Shown here: in pieces, positions 1 to 7,167 of the stretch
How the letters are laid out: the number at the start of each line of letters is the position of its first letter
Position numbering within the stretch: the stretch's first letter is position 1
Assembly: GCA_965120415.1 (NCBI GenBank)
Contig: CBCPNA010000056.1
Coordinates: 1 to 27,400, forward strand
Source of the DNA: CBCPNA01 sp965120415
GTDB taxonomy: Bacteria > Bacillota > Clostridia > Lachnospirales > CAG-274
Length of the DNA: 27,400 nucleotides
Reading direction: 5' to 3'
Program-made: the position numbers and the translations under genes
Notes under the pieces: generated by a model
What the model was told of the DNA's origin: nothing
The model's input: the letters and a program-made list of their open reading frames with translations, nothing else
Database searches by the model: none

Positions 1-1529
1 GCTTCTATATACTTATCAATTATTTCTTCTTTGCTTAATTTGTCTAAGTCTTCTTTACTTACTTTTTCTATACTTTGTCCTTTTCCACTTTGTTCTAGTA
101 TATATTTTTTCATTTCCTTTACTCGTTCTTTTGGCACCATAGTTAAGTAAAAATCCAATATCCCTTTTCCATCATATTGATTTTGGCTTAATATATCTTT
201 ATTCTTTTTAATATTAGGGTCAATTTTAAAAAGCTTTAACAAAAATGCTACTACTGATTCAGCTAAATCACCTTTGTCTTCAAACTCAGGTAAATCAAAT
301 GAATTTCCTCCTCTTTCAGGGGTTGTGTTCCCCTCTTGTTCTGTTGTATGCTCATTTTCTGTTATTTCTTTATTCAAACCTTTTTCATTATTTTCTTGTG
401 AAATATTTTTATCTTTATCCAAATCATCTCTAAATTCATTAATAGCCTTTTTCATAGTATCTATATCAAGGTTATTTATATCTTTATCATATGTAGATAA
501 AAAATAAGCATACATTAAATTCATTTTTTCTTTTTCTTCTTTATCTCCAGCCGTTAGCTTGTCTGCCGTATTATCTATTATCCCTTTAAGCGTTGGGTTA
601 TCTTCTTCCATTAGCTTGTCTGCTGTATCTTGCAATGTTTTAGTAAATATACCTACATTTTTATTATCTTCTTCCATTAGCTTGTCTATCGTATTATTAA
701 ATGTCTCTCTAAGCGTTATACTTTTATCTCCTTTAGGATTATCTTTTTCTTCTAATTTTTGTATAACATCATTAATAGCTTCTTTAAGACTTGGATCTTT
801 TATATTATCTATTTGGCTTTTTAATTTATCTTTATCAAGCTTTTTAATAACATCATCTATTTCAAACTTTTTATTTTTAAAATCTTTAAAGCTATCATCT
901 TTTGCTAAAACATCTTTAACATGAGTTTTAAAAGCATTATTATCTTCTTTAATCTTTCCTACAACCCTATCTATATCATCTTGTGTTATAGTGTTATCTC
1001 CATGTGCTTTTCTTGCATATTGTACAATTAAAGGTGTATCATCTTTTGTATCTTTATCTTGTCCTTTATTAAGATATTTTTGCATTTTGCTTTCGCTATC
1101 TTTAAAAGTATCTTTTATTGGTTTATTTTTATCCAAAAGCCCATCTTTTGAGCCTGCAAGCCTTTTATCTTCTCTTAAAAATTTACTAAGGTTTGCATCT
1201 TTTAAATCTTGTGATAGCTTATCTCTTGCTTTTTCTATATATCCTTTATCAGGCTCTTTTTTAATTTCATCTTTTATTTTTTCAGAAACATATTTATCAA
1301 CTAGCTTATCCGGTTTTAATGCTTTTAATTTGTCTACATTTTCTCCTGTTCTTTCTTTTATGTATCTACGCATTTTTTCTTTCTCATTTTCAGACAAATT
1401 TTTTGCATATTTTTTGCTTATTTTCTTTACATCACCTTTTGCCTCTTCTTTAGCAAGATTATTTTTATCTATACCGTATAAATTAAACAAAATATCCCTT
1501 GTTAAGCTATTTAGCTTATCCTCTGAATT
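1..1529 (-). pseudogene. Continuation of the same frame after the TGA; partial, runs off the left edge
   Basis: Read on the minus strand in the same register as the 1530-2174 gene, this stretch has no stop for about 509 codons and continues beyond base 1. The product is hydrophilic and very rich in Lys and Asp. It contains degenerate repeats around DKLMEEDN (encoded near 541-564, 598-621 and 664-687), then a low-complexity Glu/Thr/Asn linker (about 300-400) and a possibly folded C-terminal part with hydrophobic positions (for example LPEFEDKGDLAESVVAFLLK). I found no well-placed ribosome site and start codon just after the TGA; the first in-frame ATG is at 1373-1371 with only a weak purine run before it. 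The best reading is one long gene broken by a nonsense mutation, or by a sequencing error. Separate translation from an internal start cannot be excluded. Function unknown. Confidence 0.5.
541..687. repeat. Degenerate coding repeat, three copies
   Basis: The block TTATCTTCTTCCATTAGCTT plus GTCT occurs identically at 598-621 and 664-687 and in diverged form at 541-564. Spacings are 57 and 66 bp, both multiples of three. On the minus strand it encodes DKLMEEDN-like units separated by variable segments that share a T-L-(K/R) element. Confidence 0.75.
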
Positions 1530-2174
1530 TCATCTTTCTTCCCCTGTGCCTCTATCTTTAACTTTATCATCTTTTGTTCCCTTTTCAGTATCTTTTGCTT
1601 TATCATCTTTTGTTCCCTTTTCAGTATCTTTTCCTGTTTTGCTAATAAAAATTTTCCTATTATCACTACTTATATTAAAATTATTGTGTTCACCCCCTGG
1701 CGTATTTTGCCCTGGAATATTTTGCTCTGGAATATTTTGCTCTGGAATATGAATGTTTACATTATTAGGATCTTTTTCTATTTTTAAAATACTGTCTTGA
1801 AGCTCTTGTGCTTTTCTATTTATCTCTTCAATTTCACTGTTAAATTTTTCAAACCCATCGTCGCCAAGTCCAAAACCAGGCTCCTTATCTCCTACTCCTT
1901 GTTGTTCTGGGCCCTTTTCATCATCCTCCCTGTTTAATGAATGCTCGTGATCTCTATCTTCAAGGTCTCTTTCCCTTTGCCTTTGTAGATCTCTATCATC
2001 TGTATCTTTGTTCTTATGCTTAGCTAATTGCTGTTTTAGATGATTATTATACACCATTAAAGCACCTATCCCTATTATAGCTGCAATAAGAATAAGTATC
2101 CCTATTGTTGGACCTAAAGTTGCTGAGTTAAAAAGACCATAGACAAATGAGCCTAGTGCTGTTGAACCTATCAT
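1530..2174 (-). CDS. Membrane-anchored, charged, repeat-rich protein of unknown function (N-terminal part, ends at in-frame TGA)
   Basis: I do not recognise a family. The protein has one hydrophobic segment near the N-terminus (about residues 20-43, GPTIGILILIAAIIGIGALM), then a Lys/Asp/Glu/Arg-rich stretch likely to be extended or coiled. It carries two in-frame tandem repeats: a 5-residue unit (IPEQN, IPEQN, IPGQN) and a 12-residue unit (KDTEKGTKDDKA type). I place the start at the ATG of 2174-2172 because AGGAGG (2183-2188) sits 8 nt before it; the upstream ATG at 2180 is only 2 nt from that site. A near-perfect promoter lies upstream. The frame ends at TGA (1530-1532), but the next codon opens a stop-free frame that runs to the window edge in the same register, so this is probably the first third of a longer protein. 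A single-pass, surface-exposed or cell-envelope protein is an inference from the membrane segment. Confidence 0.6.
   Translation of the reverse strand: MIGSTALGSFVYGLFNSATLGPTIGILILIAAIIGIGALMVYNNHLKQQLAKHKNKDTDDRDLQRQRERDLEDRDHEHSLNREDDEKGPEQQGVGDKEPGFGLGDDGFEKFNSEIEEINRKAQELQDSILKIEKDPNNVNIHIPEQNIPEQNIPGQNTPGGEHNNFNISSDNRKIFISKTGKDTEKGTKDDKAKDTEKGTKDDKVKDRGTGEER
1562..1632. repeat. 36-bp-period tandem direct repeat, two copies
   Basis: A 35-bp sequence at 1562-1596 is repeated without mismatch at 1598-1632, a period of 36 bp. It stays in frame and encodes two 12-residue units (KDTEKGTKDDKA and a near copy). Exact identity in fast-drifting low-complexity DNA suggests recent slippage duplication or continuing repeat turnover. 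Confidence 0.9.
1704..1748. repeat. 15-bp tandem repeat, three copies
   Basis: Three adjacent 15-bp units, ATTTTGCYCTGGAAT (1704-1718, 1719-1733, 1734-1748), differ only at one C/T position. On the minus strand they encode three pentapeptides of the type N-I-P-E/G-Q, so copy-number changes would keep the frame. Confidence 0.9.
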
Positions 2175-2210
2175 AATCATTACCTCCTATACAAATTATT
2201 TTTTTAACTT

Positions 2211-2239
2211 ATTATACCTTGATTTACATTAAATGTCAA
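2211..2239 (-). promoter_or_regulatory. Sigma-A type promoter of the repeat-protein gene
   Basis: On the minus strand, TTGACA (2239-2234) is followed after exactly 17 nt by TATAAT (2216-2211), a full consensus match. It lies about 37 nt upstream of the chosen start at 2174. Confidence 0.75.
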
Positions 2240-2325
2240 TAACCTTAAAAAATTTATTTCCTTTTATCTTAATCTATGATAAAATAAATTAAATAATAAA
2301 ATAATTAAAAGGAAAGGATATATAA

Positions 2326-3777
2326 ATGAATATAAAAAATTTTTCAAAACAATATCTAGCTATATTTATTTCTGTTTTTATAATAATATTTTTTTTATTA
2401 ATCCCCCCTCCAGCCGGGCTTAACAAAATGAGTATGTATATAATAGGCGTATTTATAGCGTGCCTTTTATTATGGTTTAATAGCCTTATAGATTGGGGTA
2501 GCTTTTTTTGCATATTGCTAATTGGCTTTTTGCCTATCTATTCTTTTAAAGAAGTTTTTTATCTATCTTTTGGTAATGAAACTTTTGTCTTTTTGCTTTT
2601 AACCTTTTTATGTACATATTCTCTTTCTACAACAAATTTTTTAAAAAGATGTGCTATATTTTTTATAACCTCACCTATAGCTAAAAAGGGGGGCTGGTAT
2701 TTTATTTGTTCTTTTTTTGCGTCTGTTTTATTTATTGGTTGCTTTATATCTCCGACCGTTTTATTTGTCGTATTTTTACCAATTTTAGAAGAAATATATA
2801 ATGTCCTAAGCTTTAAAAAAGGGGATAAATGCGCATCCATGCTTATGCTTGGGCTTGCCTTTTGTACATCTATATCTTCAGGTATGACCCCTATAGCCCA
2901 TGTTTTTAGCACACTTGCTATAGGCTTTTTTAAAGACGCAACTGGTAGCGATATAAGCTATACATATTATATGTCTTTTGCTATACCCGTTGGTATTATT
3001 TGCGCTATTTTTATGATTATTTTATTTTATTTTGTTTTAAAACCAGATATATCAAAATTAAAAAATATAGATACACAATTTTTAAAAAATAATTTACCAA
3101 AAATAGATTTAAGAGAATTACTCTCTGTTTTAATATTTTTATTTGTCGTTATTTTATGGATTTTACCAAGCTTTTTAAAAAATATTTTTCCTAATTTTTA
3201 TGAAGTGATGAACAGTTTTGGTAATGCATTTCCGCCTTTAGTCGGCGTTTTGCTGCTTTCTGCTATAAATATAAAAGGTGCCCCTTTATTACCCTTTACA
3301 AAAGCTATAAAAGAAGTGCCTTGGCAAGCCCTTCTTATGACCGCCGCAACCCTTGCCTTAGGCTCTGCTATAACAAATGATGCTTTGCTTATAAAGCAAT
3401 TTTTAGCAGATTTTTTTAATAAAAATTTAATAAATTTAACACCATTTTTTATTACATCTGCTTTTGTTATATGGGCTTGTATACAGACTAACTTTTCTTC
3501 TAATTTAGTCACAGTTACTGTTGTTTCTAATATAGCTTTATCGTTTTTGCTTAATTCAGATACAAATGTTAATATTAAAGCTTGCCTAGCTTTAATAGGC
3601 ATGATATCTTCTTTTGCCTTTGCAACCCCTCCATCTATAGCTCATATAGCTATAGCTAGTAGCACCGGCTTTACAAACACTAAGCAAATGTTTTTGTACG
3701 GTAGCCTTCTTGCATTATTTGCTATTTTGGTAGCAATCTTTGTAGGCTATCCTATAGCAAATTGTATTGCGTATTAA
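2326..3777 (+). CDS. SLC13/DASS-family anion:sodium symporter
   Basis: A predicted inner-membrane transporter of 483 residues, nearly all hydrophobic helices (about 11-12 membrane segments by eye), with the two-half layout of the SLC13 / divalent anion:Na+ symporter family. Supporting stretches are the first-half GNETFVFLLLTFLCTYSLS region, the re-entrant-like FISPTVLFVVFLPIL segment, and the second-half TNFSSNLVTVTVVSNIAL and ATPPSIAHIAIASSTGF segments where family members bind substrate and sodium. The length fits the family. Substrate (dicarboxylate, citrate, sulfate or other) cannot be told from sequence alone. The start is ATG at 2326 with GGAAAGGA (2311-2318) 7 nt before it. It is transcribed divergently from the left-hand repeat-protein gene and appears monocistronic. 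No strong terminator follows. Confidence 0.8.
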   Translation: MNIKNFSKQYLAIFISVFIIIFFLLIPPPAGLNKMSMYIIGVFIACLLLWFNSLIDWGSFFCILLIGFLPIYSFKEVFYLSFGNETFVFLLLTFLCTYSLSTTNFLKRCAIFFITSPIAKKGGWYFICSFFASVLFIGCFISPTVLFVVFLPILEEIYNVLSFKKGDKCASMLMLGLAFCTSISSGMTPIAHVFSTLAIGFFKDATGSDISYTYYMSFAIPVGIICAIFMIILFYFVLKPDISKLKNIDTQFLKNNLPKIDLRELLSVLIFLFVVILWILPSFLKNIFPNFYEVMNSFGNAFPPLVGVLLLSAINIKGAPLLPFTKAIKEVPWQALLMTAATLALGSAITNDALLIKQFLADFFNKNLINLTPFFITSAFVIWACIQTNFSSNLVTVTVVSNIALSFLLNSDTNVNIKACLALIGMISSFAFATPPSIAHIAIASSTGFTNTKQMFLYGSLLALFAILVAIFVGYPIANCIAY

Positions 3778-4320
3778 ATCTTTTGTCTTTGCAATTTTTC
3801 TAATAAATGCTGAATAAAGTATTTATGCAGTAACTTTTTATATTATTTGCTATATTTCAGCTGTATTTATACTACACAACCAAAACTCCATCTTCTCGCA
3901 CTATCTTTACATATTATACCCTTTTCTAGCCATCTTTACATACTGTAATCTCATTTTACATTATTTACTATTTTTACATACAATATTTATACAAAACAAC
4001 CTTTCTTACACTATCTGCTCTTTTCTAACCATCTTTTTATAATATTTTATAATAAATTATAATATATAATAAAAAAAGTCTAATTTTAAAGGCACCCTAT
4101 GTTATCAAACGCCTTTATATAGTAGCCTACAGCAAATTTTGCCACACAAAAAAAAGTCCACTTCTAAATGGACTTTTCTCTTGACAATCTAACAATTTAA
4201 CCATTAGATTATTAATTAAGCAAACTTTTAAATATGCAACAAAGCATATAAGTTAATTTATTTTATTAAAGCTTTTATAATAGTGCATTATATAATACCC
4301 AAAAGTATATTATATCAAGC
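3778..4320. other. 543-bp gene-free AT-rich gap with a degenerate duplication
   Basis: I see no convincing coding frame here. The left half contains a diverged duplication: the stretch from 3866 (TTTATACTACACAACC, then CACTATCT, then TTTTCTAGCCATCTTT) recurs from 3986 (TTTATACAAAACAACC, CACTATCT, TTTTCTAACCATCTTT). The right half holds two hairpins that serve, or could serve, as the rpmB terminator. The rest is plain AT-rich DNA, possibly the remains of a decayed gene. Confidence 0.5.
4149..4178 (-). terminator. Intrinsic terminator downstream of rpmB
   Basis: Arms AAAAGTCCA (4152-4160) and TGGACTTTT (4169-4177) form a 9-bp stem with an 8-nt loop. On the minus strand it is followed by a run of eight T residues, as expected for a terminator of rpmB about 140 nt after its stop. 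A second, weaker hairpin (AATCTAA 4186-4192 with TTAGATT 4204-4210) lies just before it in the direction of transcription. Confidence 0.7.
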
Positions 4321-4524
4321 TTAACGCACTTTTTTTGTAACTTTATTAGAACGCAAGCATCTTGTACAAACGCTAATAGTTTTAACAGTACCATTTTGGA
4401 TAACTTTAACTTTTTTGATATTAGGTTTCCATATCCTATTAGCTCTTCTTGAAACCTGGCTTCTTGTAATGCTTATTCTATGTCCAGTAAGGATAGATTT
4501 GTCACAAACGGCACATTTAGCCAT
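4321..4524 (-). CDS. rpmB: 50S ribosomal protein L28
   Basis: L28 is a small basic protein of the large ribosomal subunit. The 67-residue product begins MAKCAVCDKSILTGHRIS, the usual L28 opening, and has the zinc-binding form: a CxxC pair near the N-terminus (C4, C7) and a second pair in VCTRCLRS near residue 54. The RRANRIWKPNIKKVKV core and the basic C-terminal end match the family in sequence and length. The start ATG (4524-4522) has GGAGGTG about 6 nt upstream. The gene stands alone, as L28 commonly does in Firmicutes, with its own extended -10 promoter and a terminator. It is divergent from tyrS. Zinc-type L28 copies are often replaced by zinc-free paralogues in zinc-limited cells of other species; no such copy is in this window. 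Confidence 0.95.
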   Translation of the reverse strand: MAKCAVCDKSILTGHRISITRSQVSRRANRIWKPNIKKVKVIQNGTVKTISVCTRCLRSNKVTKKVR

Positions 4525-4569
4525 TTAAAACACCTCCGTTATATATTTAATTTAATCAATACTTTAAAT

Positions 4570-4598
4570 ATTCTAGCATATATTTTAAAAAAAATCAA
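4570..4598 (-). promoter_or_regulatory. Promoter of rpmB
   Basis: On the minus strand TTGATT (4598-4593) is followed after 17 nt by TAGAAT (4575-4570), with TGC directly before the -10 box (extended -10). It lies 46 nt upstream of the rpmB start. Confidence 0.65.
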
Positions 4599-4638
4599 TA
4601 CAAAACTAACTTTTTTAAACCCTCCCTATCCACAACTC

Positions 4639-4667
4639 TTGAAAATACTTAATAATAATGTTATAAT
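4639..4667 (+). promoter_or_regulatory. Promoter of tyrS
   Basis: TTGAAA (4639-4644), a 17-nt spacer, and TATAAT (4662-4667) with TG one base upstream (extended -10). Transcription would start about 20 nt before the start codon, so the leader holds only the ribosome site. There is no room for the T-box leader that often controls tyrS in Firmicutes. Confidence 0.7.
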
Positions 4668-4695
4668 GTAAAAAAAATATAAAGGAATTTTGCTT

Positions 4696-5922
4696 ATGTT
4701 TAATGTATATGATACTTTATTAGAGCGTGGCTTTATAGAACAATCTACAAACGATGATAAAGTGCGCTCGCTTTTAAATAATGAAAAAATCACTTTTTAT
4801 ATAGGTTTTGACCCAACTGCTGATAGCTTAACTGCTGGGCATTTTTTAACAATTATGGCAACTAGCTATTTGCAAAAGGCTGGGCATCGCCCTGTTATTT
4901 TGGTTGGTGGGGGCACTGGTATGGTAGGCGACCCCTCTCATAGGACAGATATGCGCCAGATGATGACCGAAGATACTATCCAGCATAATGTAAATAGATT
5001 TAAAGAGCAATTGTCCAGATTTATTGATTTTTCTGATGATAAAGCTATTATTGTTAATAATGCTAGCTGGCTTAAAGATTTAAACTATATCGATTTTATT
5101 AGAAAAGTAGGGGTACACTTTTCAGTCAACCGTATGTTAACTGCCGAGTGCTTTAAATCACGTTTTGAAAGAGGGCTTTCTTTTTTTGAATTTAACTATA
5201 TGATTATGCAAAGCTATGATTTTTTGCAATTAAATAAAACTTATGATTGCAAATTGCAATTAGGGGGTAGCGACCAATGGTCTAATATAATAGGTGGTAT
5301 AGAGCTTATTAGGCGTATGGAGCAAAAAGACGCTTACGGGCTTACTCTAAAGCTTTTAACAACAAGCGACGGGGTAAAAATGGGCAAAACGCAAAAAGGA
5401 GCTATATGGCTTGCTAAAGATAAGACAAGCCCTTATGATTTTTATCAATATTTTAGAAATGTTGCCGATACAGATGTTAAAAAGTTTTTATTACTCCTTA
5501 CATTTTTACCTACAGATAAAATTAATAGCCTATGCGCACTAGAAGGGCAAGCCCTTAACAAAGCTAAAGAAGTATTAGCATTCGAAATAACAAAGCTTGT
5601 ACACGGCGAAGACGAGGCTACAAAAGCCCTAAACGCTGCTAAAGCTTTGTTTGAAGGTGGGGCTAAATCTTTAGATACTCCTTCTACAACCCTTGATAAA
5701 GATATATTTAAAGATGGTATTAATATTTTAGATTTATTATTTAATATAAAGCTAACTCCATCTAAAGCCGAAGCAAGAAGGCTAGTGCAACAAGGTGGTA
5801 TAAAAGTTAATAACCAAAAAATAGATGATATCACATTTAATATAACATTAAATGATTTTGAAAATGGAGAAATTTTAATACAAAAAGGTAAAAAGACTTT
5901 CCATTATGTAAAAATAAAATAA
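4696..5922 (+). CDS. tyrS: Tyrosyl-tRNA synthetase
   Basis: Charges tRNA-Tyr with tyrosine in the cytoplasm (class I synthetase). The catalytic Rossmann fold contains the GFDPTADSLTAGHF region, where the HIGH signature appears as TAGH (46-49), the tyrosine pocket and dimer region (GGSDQWSNIIGG), and a KMSKS-type loop KMGKT (228-232). A C-terminal S4 RNA-binding domain follows (about 340-405, with SKAEARRLVQQGGIKVN). The length of 408 residues is normal. I choose ATG 4696, not the TTG at 4690, because AAAGGA (4681-4686) lies 9 nt before it and family proteins begin close to this point. It is preceded by its own promoter and followed immediately by a hairpin shared with the convergent dapL. The Thr in place of the first His of HIGH is the only oddity; I believe related Clostridia show it too. 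Confidence 0.95.
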   Translation: MFNVYDTLLERGFIEQSTNDDKVRSLLNNEKITFYIGFDPTADSLTAGHFLTIMATSYLQKAGHRPVILVGGGTGMVGDPSHRTDMRQMMTEDTIQHNVNRFKEQLSRFIDFSDDKAIIVNNASWLKDLNYIDFIRKVGVHFSVNRMLTAECFKSRFERGLSFFEFNYMIMQSYDFLQLNKTYDCKLQLGGSDQWSNIIGGIELIRRMEQKDAYGLTLKLLTTSDGVKMGKTQKGAIWLAKDKTSPYDFYQYFRNVADTDVKKFLLLLTFLPTDKINSLCALEGQALNKAKEVLAFEITKLVHGEDEATKALNAAKALFEGGAKSLDTPSTTLDKDIFKDGINILDLLFNIKLTPSKAEARRLVQQGGIKVNNQKIDDITFNITLNDFENGEILIQKGKKTFHYVKIK

Positions 5923-5947
5923 GCTGGATAATATCCAGCCTTTTTAT
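5923..5947. terminator. Bidirectional terminator between tyrS and dapL
   Basis: GCTGGAT-AAT-ATCCAGC (5923-5939) makes a 7-bp stem directly after the tyrS stop. It is followed on the plus strand by CTTTTTATT and on the minus strand by a TTATTTTATTTTT tract, so it can end both convergent transcripts. Confidence 0.75.
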
Positions 5948-5949
5948 TC

Positions 5950-7152
5950 CTATTTACCCCCAAAAGCCTTTTTAAACCTTTCCATACCTTCTTTTGTCTT
6001 TTCTCTATCGCCAAAAGCTGATAGCCTAAAATATCCTTCTCCATTTTTTCCAAAACCAACCCCCGGTGTACCTACAACTGCTATTTCATTTAGCATTTTA
6101 TCAAAAAATGCCCATGAATCTATCCCCCCCGGGCATTCAAACCATATGTAAGGAGAATTTATCCCACCATAGTATATTATACCACATTCTTCCATAGTTT
6201 TTGCTATAATATTTGCATTTTCTTTATAATAGCCTATAATATCTTTTGCATTTTGCATACCTTCTTTTGAAAATACAGAAGATGCACCTTTTTGTATAAT
6301 GTAAGAAACGCCGTTAAATTTTGTTGTTTGTCTTCTGTTCCACATTTTGTTAAGGCTCATTTCTCCTTTAGCTGTTTTAAATACAAGGTCTGTAGGCACT
6401 ATAGTGTATCCACATCTTGTACCGGTAAAGCCTGCTGTTTTGGAAAGGGAACAAAATTCTATAGCACATTTTTTAGCCCCCTCTATTTCAAATATGCTTG
6501 TTGGCAAGCTTGCATCTGATATAAAGCATTCATAAGCAGCATCAAATAATATAACTGCATCATTTCTTAAAGCATAATCTACCCACTGTTTTAGCTGGTC
6601 TTTATTATAAACTGCCCCTGTTGGGTTATTAGGCGAACATAAATATATCAAATCTGCTTTTTGGCTATAATCTGGAAGAGGTAAAAAGTCGTTTTCTTTA
6701 TTAGCATCTATATATACTATGTTTCTTCCGTTCATTATATTTGTATCTACATAAACTGGATAAACTGGGTCTGGTATTATAACAGTATTTTCAACAGAAA
6801 ATAAATCTGTTATATTGCCTGTATCTGATTTTGCTCCGTCTGAAACAAAAATTTCTTCTATTTTTAAATCTATATTTTTGGTTAAATAATATTCTTTAAT
6901 GCTATTTCTTAAAAATTCGTACCCTTGTTCTGGGCCATATCCTTTAAAGGTATCTTGCCTTGACATGTCCAAAACGCCCTCTTCTAAAGCAGCTATAACA
7001 TTTTTGGTTAAAGGCTTTGTAACATCTCCTATACCAAGCCTTATAACCTCTTTATCTGGATTTTGCTTTATAAAATTGTTTACCCTTTTTGCTATATCTG
7101 AAAATAGGTAACTTTCTTTAAGATTTAAATAATTTTCATTTAATTTTGGCAT
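5950..7152 (-). CDS. dapL: LL-diaminopimelate aminotransferase
   Basis: A PLP-dependent fold-type I aminotransferase that makes LL-2,6-diaminopimelate from tetrahydrodipicolinate in one step, feeding lysine and peptidoglycan synthesis. The 400-residue length is typical of DapL. Visible signatures are the N-terminal NLKESYLFSDIAKRV, the RLGIGDVTKPL strand, FKGYGPEQGYEFLR, FVSDGAKSDTGN, IIPDPVYPVYVD, the SPNNPTG motif (173-179) and the cofactor lysine K238 in SLSKTAGFTGTRCGY. This combination separates DapL from general aspartate aminotransferases. It lies 15 nt downstream of serS with AAGGAGG in the gap, so the two are probably cotranscribed. Its presence implies the aminotransferase variant of the DAP route, found in many Clostridia; whether succinylase or acetylase genes also exist cannot be seen here. 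Confidence 0.93.
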   Translation of the reverse strand: MPKLNENYLNLKESYLFSDIAKRVNNFIKQNPDKEVIRLGIGDVTKPLTKNVIAALEEGVLDMSRQDTFKGYGPEQGYEFLRNSIKEYYLTKNIDLKIEEIFVSDGAKSDTGNITDLFSVENTVIIPDPVYPVYVDTNIMNGRNIVYIDANKENDFLPLPDYSQKADLIYLCSPNNPTGAVYNKDQLKQWVDYALRNDAVILFDAAYECFISDASLPTSIFEIEGAKKCAIEFCSLSKTAGFTGTRCGYTIVPTDLVFKTAKGEMSLNKMWNRRQTTKFNGVSYIIQKGASSVFSKEGMQNAKDIIGYYKENANIIAKTMEECGIIYYGGINSPYIWFECPGGIDSWAFFDKMLNEIAVVGTPGVGFGKNGEGYFRLSAFGDREKTKEGMERFKKAFGGK

Positions 7153-7167
7153 ATAAAAGCCTCCTTA

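Noticed and set aside
541..687. Possible CRISPR array, because of regularly spaced similar blocks
   Set aside because: The copies are diverged, spacings differ in multiples of three, the blocks are not palindromic, and they lie within a coding frame. They are protein repeats.
1503..1532. In-frame TGA with a small hairpin 12 nt downstream (TAAGCT-AAAT-AGCTTA on the minus strand), like a selenocysteine signal
   Set aside because: The loop lacks the G or GU expected in bacterial SECIS elements, the stem is short and AT-rich, and the protein is low-complexity with no redox motif. A nonsense mutation or error is simpler.
991..1752. Long plus-strand open frame (253 codons) with Ser/Leu/Phe-rich product, and similar frames at 559-924 and 274-507
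   Set aside because: They are antisense shadows of the Lys/Asp-rich minus-strand frame. They lack ribosome sites, and the Ser/Leu/Phe-rich composition is what the reverse complement of Lys/Asp/Glu codons gives.
3198..3602. Minus-strand open frame of 134 codons inside the symporter gene
   Set aside because: It is antisense to a clear membrane protein and has no ribosome site or recognisable domain.
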